From the NCBI RefSeq assembly GCF_000702545.1, contig NZ_JNIO01000002.1, forward strand, positions 837,501 to 901,500: 64,000 nt of DNA, in the 5' to 3' direction. The notes beneath the pieces were generated by a model. It did no database searches. It had not been told where the DNA came from and saw only the letters and a program-made list of their open reading frames with translations. Of this stretch, positions 37,062-45,267 are shown one piece after another. Position numbers and translations under genes: made by a program. This DNA comes from Selenomonas sp. AB3002 (GTDB taxonomy: Bacteria; Bacillota; Negativicutes; Selenomonadales; Selenomonadaceae). The stretch's first letter is position 1; the number at the start of each line of letters is the position of its first letter.

Positions 37062-37093
37062 AAAAAAGTCCCGCCAACACGGCGGGACTTTTT
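37062..37093. terminator. Terminator of the PTS operon (bidirectional)
   Basis: AAAAAGTCCCGCC / GGCGGGACTTTTT with AACAC loop. It can also end the minus-strand lipoprotein gene, whose stop is 45 bp away. Confidence 0.9.
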
Positions 37094-37138
37094 GTGCCCT
37101 ATCCATATGCCAATCGTCCGACATCCATAATCTCACAT

Positions 37139-38197
37139 TTATTTTATCATCACCAGCGACCTGTTTGTCGCTCTCAGATAATCAATGTTCACATAATCCC
37201 AAAAGATGGGTACATCATGCAGCTGGCCCATCTTCAGCATAAAGCTGCTCGTTTCCTCACAAGCAGATCTGAAATGCTTGTCGATAGCCATACTGTAATG
37301 ATTTTTCGCCATGATACGCCTGACCTGGTCTTTTTCCAGCTTCAGCTCCATAGCGATGATATCAGCGGCTTCTTCGGGATTTTCGTTGATAAAGACTGTG
37401 GCCTTGTCCAGGGCCCTGAGCATGGCCTCTATGTCCTCTGTGTGCTTATGCAAATAATCATCTGTGACCTGCATAGTGGTGTAAAAACTGAGCCAGTCAA
37501 CCTCCCCCTGCCTGTCCCCCAGATAGGACTGCAGACCGCTGAACAGGAGCGTCCCCCCCATTGCCTGTGCGTTGCTGACCCAGGGTTCCCAGCAGGCCAT
37601 GGCATCAATTGTGCCAGCTTCCATGGCTTGCAGCTGGTCCCGTGGACTGAGGGACACGAAAGTAATCCTGTCCATATCCACCTTGAGCTCATAACACATA
37701 TTGCGAATGGCCAGCAGGATGCCAGAGCCATCTGCCATGCCAATGCGCTTGTCCTCCAGGTCCTTGCTGTTTACAATGCCTGAGTCTGCTCTGGCCACCA
37801 CGCACTGTGTATCGCCAATATCTGCCATGGGAGCTACAACCTTGACCTTCACCCCTTCAGAAACCAGTGTCATCACCGTGTAAGGAGATTCAAAAGACAC
37901 CTGTGCCTCACCGCTCTTGATGAGTGCAGGAATCTCCCCTCCCGACTGCACCAGCCTGTTTTCCACCTCCAGGCCTTCCTCTCGGAAGTAGCCCTTTTTC
38001 TCAGCAATGATTTGCTGAGCGGATATCTGCGGATCCATCACGCCGTAGGCCACAATCTTATGCCTGAACTTAAAATTCTCCTGCAGCGCTTTTCCGCTAT
38101 TTGAGCATCCCACAAAAGCCACAGCGCTGATGATGACCATAAGCCCAGTCAACAATCCCCATTTCATACGCATTCCTGCCCTGCCCAGTGTCCTCAT
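37139..38197 (-). CDS. ABC-type substrate-binding lipoprotein (NMT1/SsuA-like)
   Basis: 352 residues from ATG 38197. Starts at 38173 or 38167 are also possible and have better spacing from AGGA. A lipoprotein signal with lipobox VAFVGC is followed by a periplasmic-binding fold of the NrtA/SsuA/TauA type (IVAYGVMDPQISAQQIIAEKKGYF; GTIDAMACWEPW). Ligands in this group include sulfonates, nitrate and pyrimidine precursors; this one is undetermined. No permease or ATPase gene is adjacent. Confidence 0.85.
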   Translation of the reverse strand: MRTLGRAGMRMKWGLLTGLMVIISAVAFVGCSNSGKALQENFKFRHKIVAYGVMDPQISAQQIIAEKKGYFREEGLEVENRLVQSGGEIPALIKSGEAQVSFESPYTVMTLVSEGVKVKVVAPMADIGDTQCVVARADSGIVNSKDLEDKRIGMADGSGILLAIRNMCYELKVDMDRITFVSLSPRDQLQAMEAGTIDAMACWEPWVSNAQAMGGTLLFSGLQSYLGDRQGEVDWLSFYTTMQVTDDYLHKHTEDIEAMLRALDKATVFINENPEEAADIIAMELKLEKDQVRRIMAKNHYSMAIDKHFRSACEETSSFMLKMGQLHDVPIFWDYVNIDYLRATNRSLVMIK

Positions 38198-38268
38198 CTC
38201 CTTCCCCTTTATCCATCAATTGTGAATTCCGTAAAAATGAATGTCATCAAAGGACATACCTATTATTC

Positions 38269-38297
38269 AGTATATAGTAAAGCACCTTTCCCCACAA
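38269..38297 (-). promoter_or_regulatory. Putative promoter of the lipoprotein gene
   Basis: On the minus strand TTGTGG (38292-38297), 17-bp spacer, TATACT (38269-38274), about 75-100 bp before the start codons. Confidence 0.4.
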
Positions 38298-38342
38298 TCC
38301 CCAAAAGCGCTCTGCCTCCCCGAATATTCTGTCTATTTAACC

Positions 38343-38414
38343 TATCTCCTTATATCTCCCATTTACTGCCAATATCTCCCGTTTTCACCCTTAATATTTT
38401 TTCGGTATATCTCC
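38343..38414 (-). repeat. Four phased GGAGATA motifs upstream of the lipoprotein promoter
   Basis: GGAGATA on the minus strand at 38343-38349, 38353-38359, 38373-38379 and 38408-38414 (steps of 10, 20 and 35 bp). They lie 45-120 bp upstream of the putative -35. A separate direct repeat AACCTCGCAAAAG occurs at 38521-38533 and 38542-38554 (21-bp period). No gene was seen in the 38198-38556 gap. Confidence 0.5.
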
Positions 38415-38556
38415 TGCTGCCACGCTGCCCCTGGCTGCTCACCATGAAAAAGACAACAACACTGCCCCTCTCCCCCGCGGGATTTTTTCATATGTCAGCA
38501 AATCTCCAGAAGAACATATCAACCTCGCAAAAGACCATCTGAACCTCGCAAAAGCC

Positions 38557-39252
38557 TCAGTCTGTCAGCAACGCACCAGCCTCATAAGTACGGTTTGGAT
38601 CATATGTACCGCCATTTGCCTTGATAAGATTCTTGTCCATCAAGGCATTCAGCCTTGTCCGGACAGTGTTATCCGACTTGCCAACATAGGCCGCCAACTG
38701 CGCACGGCCAGCAGTCCCACGATTCAATATATAAGCCATAATGGCTTGTTCTATATCATCCAACTGCTTCCACATAGAAATACCTACATTGTTTACCACA
38801 TATAATTCCTGGCGCATTCTACGCATGACTATATTATTCTTCAGTACCAGCCTTAGAGATTCTCCCGGCTCGCTATAGACAGGGGCGTCCAGAAAGAATT
38901 CTGCCATATCATTGTAAATGCGATTTACCCCTTCATTCAGTTCCCGCACCCAGCCAAATTCTGTCATCACACTGGAAATGCGTGGATTACGAGAATATCT
39001 CGTCTCCTTGATGTTCTGCAACGTCACCAGATTAGGAAGACGGCCGGAGCTTTCTATTTCCAACCTATCATCATACATACTGACCTTTATGAAGTTGCCA
39101 CTCATAGCATACTCACGATGAGTTACAGCATTGACAATCCCCTCCAGCCAAGCAAAATCCAGATACTCAGGGACTTTAACCCTTGAATTGTCTACCTCAT
39201 GAAATGTATGACAATGTAACTCACGCATACTCAAAAAGCCCGGGCAAATCAT
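38557..39252 (-). pseudogene. C-terminal fragment of an AlbA_2/RecG-like ATP-binding regulator
   Basis: 231 codons open. The sequence LDFAWLEGIVNAVTHREYAMSG matches the ATPase-like (HATPase_c_4) part of the 'ATP-dependent helicase RecG-related / divergent AAA' regulators, and the C-terminus has a winged-helix region (AQLAAYVGKSDNTVRTRLNAL). The usual N-terminal AlbA_2 domain (about 200 residues) is missing; instead the frame begins in the terminator of the Fic gene. ATG at 39228 could still start a shortened protein. Best read as a truncated gene. Confidence 0.65.
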
Positions 39253-39264
39253 CTGCCCGGGCTT
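39236..39264 (-). terminator. Terminator of the Fic gene
   Basis: Perfect 11-bp stem AAGCCCGGGCA / TGCCCGGGCTT followed by TTTGAG on the minus strand, about 47 bp after the Fic stop. Confidence 0.75.
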
Positions 39265-39310
39265 CTTATATCAAATGTCTAAAACGTCTTATACGGAGTC
39301 TTGAGCCCAT

Positions 39311-40357
39311 TTACCTTAGATGTATATACCGGGTAGACCGTCCCGTTCCTTCCCTGTCCAAATACCCTTCTTCAACCAATTTGCGAAGTGCACCTTCCAC
39401 AGAACTCAGACTGAGGGAGGGGCACAACTCTCTAATATCCTGCTTGGAAAAGCGTCCCAGTTTCTGCATAGATGCCTTCCGTACCATTTCCAGAGCAGGG
39501 AGTTTCTTCTCCACCAGGGCAAAGCGGTCTTCAAAATCCCTGTAGGCAGCAATGATGGTGCTCAAGAAATATTTTATGAAGGGAACGACATTTTCATTGC
39601 CCTCATGCCAGCCATGCTGCGACTGCCGCAGCGCATCATAATAACCATCTTTGCGCGTGGCTATTTTAGCTTCAAGAGATATGTATTTCCCAACATAAAA
39701 CCCACTGCGGTACAAAAGAAGGGTGGTCAGCAGTCTGCTCATACGCCCATTGCCATCATTGAATGGGTGGATACAGAGAAAGTCGTGGATGAAGATGGGA
39801 ATGGCTATCAGCGGCTCTACCTCCGCATTGCCAATCACGCGGTTGTATTCTGCACAAATTTTGTCCAGCGCTTCCGGCGTTTCATAGGGAGTCAACGGGG
39901 TGAACAGTATTTCCGTATGCCCGTCCGGATAAGTGGCACTGATATAATTCTGCACATTCTTGGTACGGCCCCCCATGGAATTTGCCATATGGCTGTACAT
40001 GATCTTGTGGAGCTGTAGGATGAAGTTCTGAGTGATGGGAATGGCATCGAAGCTCTCATGTATAATATTCAGCACATCACGATAGCCAGCTATTTCCTGC
40101 TCGTCCCGGGTCCTGGGTGTGGTTTTTTCTTCCACCAGCTGCCGGATGCGGGTGTTAGTGGTCACTATCCCCTCAATGGCGTTAGATGCCTCTGTGCTTT
40201 GAATCTTGGCAATTTCCACCAGCTTTTCCAACTCTTCTGGCCGTTGCCTTAGGTAAAGTTCCTGCTTCCCTGCTTCCTTGTAGATGGCAGCAATATAACC
40301 CAGAATCTCGGAATCCCAGGTCATTTCCTGGATTTTTGTATAATTGAACTGTCGCAT
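39311..40357 (-). CDS. Fic-family AMP transferase (class II)
   Basis: 348 residues. Full Fic active site HPFNDGNGRMSR with catalytic His197. N-terminal inhibitory helix motif SNAIEG (Ser58, Glu62, Gly63) fits the class II self-inhibited layout. A winged-helix domain at the C-terminus (about 285-345) is common in this group. It would transfer AMP from ATP to a Tyr/Ser/Thr of a target protein; target unknown. No separate antitoxin gene adjoins. AGGAGGTAAGGGG precedes the ATG. Confidence 0.92.
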   Translation of the reverse strand: MRQFNYTKIQEMTWDSEILGYIAAIYKEAGKQELYLRQRPEELEKLVEIAKIQSTEASNAIEGIVTTNTRIRQLVEEKTTPRTRDEQEIAGYRDVLNIIHESFDAIPITQNFILQLHKIMYSHMANSMGGRTKNVQNYISATYPDGHTEILFTPLTPYETPEALDKICAEYNRVIGNAEVEPLIAIPIFIHDFLCIHPFNDGNGRMSRLLTTLLLYRSGFYVGKYISLEAKIATRKDGYYDALRQSQHGWHEGNENVVPFIKYFLSTIIAAYRDFEDRFALVEKKLPALEMVRKASMQKLGRFSKQDIRELCPSLSLSSVEGALRKLVEEGYLDREGTGRSTRYIHLR

Positions 40358-40436
40358 CCCCTTACCTCCTCGCTTTTCCCTTATATTATAGATAAATTTA
40401 AGGGGAAAGTAAATCAGTAAGGGATAGCTTCCATTT

Positions 40437-40961
40437 TTAGAACTTCCCTCTCACCTTCTCCAACGGCTTTGCCAAAACGTAGAAGGCCAGGATGTTCACT
40501 ACGCCCTCGGCCAGCAGCCCCGGGGCTGAAGCCAGGCCTGCGGTGAGGCTGTTGTAGAGGATGGCGCCGAAGAGGGTGTAGCCGGCAGCCATGACCAGAC
40601 AGGCCAGGATCAGGGCTATGAGGGTGCGGGGGGAGGTGAGGAAGCGGTCGGCTTTGGGATTGGCAATCTCAATGAAGGTCAGGGCCATGAGCCATTTGAT
40701 GAGCAGCGTCGGCCCCATCCACAGGGCGAAGCCTCCCATGAAGTCGGCCAGCATGGAGCCCAGGCAGGCGGCGATGAGGGCTTCCCGACGGGCCGTCAGA
40801 CAAAGAGCCAGGAAGATGACCGCATCTCCCAGATGGGCATAGCCCAGGGGAATGGGAATCTTGGGCAGGAAGGTGGCCAGGAACACCGCCGCCGTCATTA
40901 CGGCCGTCAGGGTGATTTCACGCGCAGTCCAGGCGCTGCGCTCTGCATTCAGTACATTCAT
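40437..40961 (-). CDS. ECF transporter S component
   Basis: 174 residues from ATG 40961 (AAAGGAGG 9 bp upstream); upstream codons are excluded. Five to six membrane helices. The N-terminal helix and HLGDAVIFLALCL match the ECF-type riboflavin-transporter-like S family. S components bind a vitamin or metal and use a shared energising module encoded elsewhere. Vitamin not identifiable; no riboswitch was recognised upstream. Confidence 0.85.
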   Translation of the reverse strand: MNVLNAERSAWTAREITLTAVMTAAVFLATFLPKIPIPLGYAHLGDAVIFLALCLTARREALIAACLGSMLADFMGGFALWMGPTLLIKWLMALTFIEIANPKADRFLTSPRTLIALILACLVMAAGYTLFGAILYNSLTAGLASAPGLLAEGVVNILAFYVLAKPLEKVRGKF

Positions 40962-41057
40962 GATAAGTGCCTCCTTTCGGGTATGGTCATAGCCTAGCAC
41001 TTTGCTGGGTTTTATGCAATACTTCCTTAAAAAAAATTTTATGTTTCTTCACTAAAA

Positions 41058-41090
41058 GTAAAGCCCTGCCCACGAGGACAGGACTTTTTG
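41058..41090 (-). terminator. Terminator of FIST kinase 1
   Basis: AGTCCTGTCC / GGGCAGGGCT (two G-U pairs) with TCGT loop and TTTA, 20 bp after the kinase stop. A/T-rich DNA follows. Confidence 0.75.
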
Positions 41091-41104
41091 CTTTTTATTA
41101 AGTT

Positions 41105-44100
41105 TCAGCCTAAGATTTCCTTGAGCTTATCCCAATCCGGCAGACGGGCAGCCTCTTTTACGGCTTTCAGCTTCCCAGTCTCTGCCTCAGGCAGGCGGTA
41201 GGAAGATAATTCTTCCAGCATGTAGTTCAGGCTGTCGTAGTCGAAGCTTCCCACTACTTCCCCCATGGCTTCCCAGGCCTCGGCCAGTTCTTCTTGGCTA
41301 ATAGGCGGCTTATTGCCTGCATCTTCCTCCTGGGGCAGCAGGGGTGAAAGCTCCGGCAGGAAGCTCCTGTAAAGGGCCAGCAAGGGGGGCGTGCCCACCT
41401 TGATTTCGTCATAGTAGCAGTTGTTCCCTGCATCTTCCAGCCTCAGGGCCTTTTCGGAAAGCTCGCTGGCGCCTATGACCCTGGCCGTGCTCTTGAGGGC
41501 GTGGACTTTGGTGGTGTAGCTATCCCACTCCTGCAGGTTGTAGAAGCGTTCGATTTCGTTGGCTGCTGCTTCGATAGACTGGGCAAAGACCGTGAGTGCA
41601 TCTATATAGGCCTCAGCTGAGCCGCAGTGCTCTACGCCAGCCTTGCAGTCTATGCCATTGACCTCGTGCAGCCAATCCGGCAGCTCGCACTTCTCTTCCT
41701 GAGGCGGGGCTGCTTCTGCAGCCTGCACCTTGTCACCGGGCAGGTATTTCTGCAGGGTGGCCTCCAGCTGCTGGCTATCTATGGGCTTGCTGAGGTAATC
41801 GTCAAAGCCTGCCTCCATGTATTCCTCTCGGGCGCCGCTGACGGCGTTGGCCGTGAGGACGATGACGGGAGTGTTCTTGTTGGGGTAGCCGGGAATATAC
41901 TCCAGTTTCTTCATGGCGTGAAGCGTCTCCACCCCATCCATGCCAGGCATGCGGTGATCCAGCAGGATGAGGTCATATTCCATGCCCTGCACCCGCTCCA
42001 GCGCTTCATAGCCGCTCAGAGCCGTGTCGATCTGCACCTGAGTGGCCTTCAGCAGGCCCTTGGCCACGGTGAGATTCATGGCCGTGTCATCGACGATAAG
42101 GAGCCTGGCCTCCGGAGCGATGAAGCTTTCCCGATAGGCCGTCTTCTGCTTGATGCTGTTGAGGTAGGCCGTCTCATAGTCACCCATGGGGGCCCAGTTC
42201 AGCACCTGCTGCTTCACCTGGAAGGAGAACTCCGAACCCTGGCCGTACTTGCTCTTCACTTCCAGCTGGCTGCCCATGAGCTCCAGCAGCCGCTGGGTGA
42301 TGTTCATGCCCAGCCCCGTGCCCTCGATGCTGCGATTCCGCTCCTCCTCGATGCGCTCGAAGGCATGGAAGAGCTTTTCCATGTCCTTTTCCTTGATGCC
42401 GATGCCTGTATCCTTCACGGCTATGCAGAGGCAGATTTCATTCTCCCCTGTCTTTTCCCAGCCAAAGCGCATGGTGACGCTGCCTCTTTCCGTGTACTTC
42501 ACGGCATTGGTGAGGATGTTGGTGACCACCTGCCGGAGGCGTATCTCATCCCCCTTGAGGATGCTGGGCATATCCTCCGCCGCCTCCACAAAGAGCGCCA
42601 GCCCTTTCTTCTCTGCCCGCTGGCGTATCATATTCACCAGGTCATTGAGCATGGAGCTTACGGCGTACTCCACGGGGATGATTTCCATCTTCCCCGCCTC
42701 AATCTTGGAGAAATCCAGGATGTCGTTGATGAGACCCAGGAGAGCCGTGCCCGCTGTACGGATATTTTCCGCATACTCCCGGGTGAAGTCCTCCTTCGTC
42801 TCCCGGAGGATCATCTCGTCCATGCCCAGCACCGCGTTGATAGGAGTGCGGATTTCATGGCTCATATTGGACAGGAACTGGCTCTTGGCCGTGTTGGCGG
42901 CTTCGGCAGCCTGGGCCATTTCCTGCAGTTCCCGATTGCTGTCCGCCAGTTCCTTCGTGACAGCAGTCAGGAAGGTAGCCATGCGCTCGGACAGAGGGAT
43001 GATGCGGTGTTCCTGGCGCTGGGACATATTGTTTTCGCTGATTTTCAGATTGGGCGGCCCCTCCCGCATGCCCACTGCCACCAGAGCACTGTTGAGTATG
43101 CCCCCCTTGCCATGATAGCAGTAAATCTCGGAGGTGCCGTAATTGCAGATGAGGTTTCTGGCAAAGCGCCGATAGCTTTCAATCTCCTTGGGAGCCTTTT
43201 CCTTCAGGAACAAAGTGCGGTTGCCGCAGGCCACCATATAGAGCACTTCCGGTGCAAAGCCCCACATATATTCGCTGGCCACTTCCGTTTCCTGCAGCAA
43301 ATCATCATGCACCGCGTAGGTGAGGCTGATTTTTTCCCCCATGTAAACATCACCGCTGAAATAGAGGCAGCCATCTTCGTCATAGCGTGGGGGAACTCTG
43401 GGGATGATGCAGTCATTGCGCTTGATTGCCAGGGGGAACTCGGAGATATTGTAGACGAAATTCTCATCGGGAATCACGTTCAGATAGCGGTGATAGACTT
43501 CCACGGGGAGTATGTCATCGATGCGGGAAATGCAGTTCTCTCCCCTGGTGGCAGTGATGGTCATTTCCTTGCCCAAAGGCTTCCAGCCAAAGACGTAATC
43601 CGCCTTCACATGGAGGTCAACGCCTGTGAACACCGCCAGCACAATGCCCTGCCGGTACATGCCGCTGCCGATGACATACTGCTGCTCCACATCATTTTTT
43701 TCATTGAGGGTAAAGAGATTGCTGAACCTGGCATTGCCGTCTGCACTGAGCTCAAACATGCCAGCGGTAGCCCCGAAGATGGGAATATCCTCGTTGCCCT
43801 TAGCCAGATTCCTGACAAAACGATAGAACCCCACGGACAGCCCCGAACAATAGAGCGCTACAGCTTTCACATCGTGCATACGGCGGATGCGCCGCCCCAG
43901 TTCCACTCCCGCTTCCTGATAAAGGTCAGGGGAGCCGGTGTATTCCAGGAGGGTCACATCTGCTGACTCCATGAAGTTGATATTCAATTTGAGCATGGAC
44001 TCGTCGTTGTAACTGCCGTAAATAGTCTCCGTCATGCCCGTCACCACAGCCTCGGGAAAGACCTCTTCAATGGCTGCCCGGGTCTGGCTGGCAGTCACCT

Positions 44101-44251
44101 GGCAAAGGAGACGGAAGAGCAGGTGGATATAGACTGCCGAATCACCACGGGCCTCGGACTCCGCCCTCTTCTCCCGCAGGAGCTTCTTCACCGAACTGAT
44201 GAAAGCAGGCCTGTCCGTCTCCCAATACAGCTTATGGCATTCCTGTATCAT
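41105..44251 (-). CDS. FIST-domain hybrid histidine kinase 1 (FIST-HisKA-HATPase-REC-Hpt)
   Basis: 1048 residues. N-terminal FIST_N/FIST_C sensor (about 30-400; GATAGMFELSADG), short coiled coil (about 425-455), HisKA with His465 in SHEIRTPINAV, HATPase (GTGLGMNITQRLLELMG), receiver with Asp765 in ILLDHRMPGMDG, and Hpt with His917 in KVHALKSTARV. All phosphorelay residues are present. No membrane segment, so it senses a cytoplasmic ligand; FIST domains are thought to bind small molecules. Same length and layout as the kinase at 45268. Encoded downstream of the response regulator. Confidence 0.94.
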   Translation of the reverse strand: MIQECHKLYWETDRPAFISSVKKLLREKRAESEARGDSAVYIHLLFRLLCQVTASQTRAAIEEVFPEAVVTGMTETIYGSYNDESMLKLNINFMESADVTLLEYTGSPDLYQEAGVELGRRIRRMHDVKAVALYCSGLSVGFYRFVRNLAKGNEDIPIFGATAGMFELSADGNARFSNLFTLNEKNDVEQQYVIGSGMYRQGIVLAVFTGVDLHVKADYVFGWKPLGKEMTITATRGENCISRIDDILPVEVYHRYLNVIPDENFVYNISEFPLAIKRNDCIIPRVPPRYDEDGCLYFSGDVYMGEKISLTYAVHDDLLQETEVASEYMWGFAPEVLYMVACGNRTLFLKEKAPKEIESYRRFARNLICNYGTSEIYCYHGKGGILNSALVAVGMREGPPNLKISENNMSQRQEHRIIPLSERMATFLTAVTKELADSNRELQEMAQAAEAANTAKSQFLSNMSHEIRTPINAVLGMDEMILRETKEDFTREYAENIRTAGTALLGLINDILDFSKIEAGKMEIIPVEYAVSSMLNDLVNMIRQRAEKKGLALFVEAAEDMPSILKGDEIRLRQVVTNILTNAVKYTERGSVTMRFGWEKTGENEICLCIAVKDTGIGIKEKDMEKLFHAFERIEEERNRSIEGTGLGMNITQRLLELMGSQLEVKSKYGQGSEFSFQVKQQVLNWAPMGDYETAYLNSIKQKTAYRESFIAPEARLLIVDDTAMNLTVAKGLLKATQVQIDTALSGYEALERVQGMEYDLILLDHRMPGMDGVETLHAMKKLEYIPGYPNKNTPVIVLTANAVSGAREEYMEAGFDDYLSKPIDSQQLEATLQKYLPGDKVQAAEAAPPQEEKCELPDWLHEVNGIDCKAGVEHCGSAEAYIDALTVFAQSIEAAANEIERFYNLQEWDSYTTKVHALKSTARVIGASELSEKALRLEDAGNNCYYDEIKVGTPPLLALYRSFLPELSPLLPQEEDAGNKPPISQEELAEAWEAMGEVVGSFDYDSLNYMLEELSSYRLPEAETGKLKAVKEAARLPDWDKLKEILG

Positions 44252-44302
44252 GAGCTTTCCTCCCTTATTGGAAATGCCCCCCTCTTGTGCAGGGGATGCC
44301 CT

Positions 44303-44357
44303 TTCCCCCTTCCACCGTCTTCGACGGTCCCCCTTCCCCGTAAACGGGGCAGGCAGG
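44303..44357. repeat. REP-like element, family B, copy 3 (single arm)
   Basis: Hairpins CACCGTCTTCGACGGT and CCCCGTAAACGGGG; very close to 25617-25670. It fills the gap between the response regulator gene and FIST kinase 1. Confidence 0.75.
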
Positions 44358-44360
44358 GCT

Positions 44361-45146
44361 TTAGGTTACGTTACTCTCATGCAATTTCTGATACTTCCGC
44401 TTTTCGAAGAATTCGTCTATGGCCGCGATAAGCTTGGGGCGCTCCATGGATTTCAGCAGGTAGCCGTCAGGCTTCAGGGCCAGCACCTTCATGACGCTCT
44501 CCCTGTCCCCCTTGCCCGTGAGGAAAATCACCGGCAGGTCATCCAGCCTGCTTTCGCTCCTGATCATCTCCAGCACCTGGGGGCCGGAAATCACGGGCAT
44601 CTCATAGTCCAGCAAAATGAGGTCCGGGGTGTTGTCTGCAATGTACATCATGGCCTGGGCCCCGGAAGTGACGATGGTCACCCGGTATTTGGCCGAAAGC
44701 CAGTCCTTCACCATCTTCAGGAAGGTGCCGTCATCATCCACCAGCAGGATACTCTTTCTCTTGGCCAGATCGTCATTGGCCTCCAGCAGCCAGTCCAGCT
44801 GCGCCGTAAGCTTCTTCATGTCAAAGGGGCGGGGGAAGGAAGCCGCAACCAAAGCCGCAGGTATAGTCTGGGTTACGGTGTCAATCTCCGGCACCGTGCC
44901 CACCAGCACCAGGAGCTTGTCTTCCTCGGTGCAGATATCCTTCAGATATACCAGGGCTGAGGTGACACTATCCACGTATTCTCCCAGGAACATGAGGATA
45001 AGCTCCGTATCTCCCTTGTGGTCGCATATATCTTCCATGGTGGGCTCTGACTCAATCAGCTCATAGCCCTCCGCCGTCAGGTTCTTTACTATGGTATTCA
45101 GCATAAAGGACTTGCCCTTGCGAATCAGGAGTATTTTCTTCTCCAT
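44361..45146 (-). CDS. Two-receiver response regulator without output domain
   Basis: 261 residues from ATG 45146 (AGGAAGG 9 bp upstream); earlier ATGs sit on that site. The C-terminal receiver is complete: LLVDDDGTF acid pocket, phospho-acceptor Asp in LILLDYEMPVISG, and the Thr/Lys switch residues (FLTGKGD, YLLKS). The N-terminal half (MEKKILLIRKGKSFML...) looks like a degenerate receiver. No DNA-binding domain. It lies between the two FIST kinases and probably accepts phosphate from their Hpt domains. Confidence 0.88.
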   Translation of the reverse strand: MEKKILLIRKGKSFMLNTIVKNLTAEGYELIESEPTMEDICDHKGDTELILMFLGEYVDSVTSALVYLKDICTEEDKLLVLVGTVPEIDTVTQTIPAALVAASFPRPFDMKKLTAQLDWLLEANDDLAKRKSILLVDDDGTFLKMVKDWLSAKYRVTIVTSGAQAMMYIADNTPDLILLDYEMPVISGPQVLEMIRSESRLDDLPVIFLTGKGDRESVMKVLALKPDGYLLKSMERPKLIAAIDEFFEKRKYQKLHESNVT

Positions 45147-45267
45147 GGCTCCCATCCTTCCTATGGCCTGCCAAGCCAGACTGTGGCTTGTGCCCTCATT
45201 CACGCTCATTATCCGCTAACTTGCAATATTCGCCAGAGAACAGCCTTTTCCCTTTGCTCCCCGGCCC

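Noticed and set aside
39311-40357. Fic toxin-antitoxin module
   Set aside because: The inhibitory helix is part of the same protein (class II), and the neighbouring fragment is not an antitoxin family.
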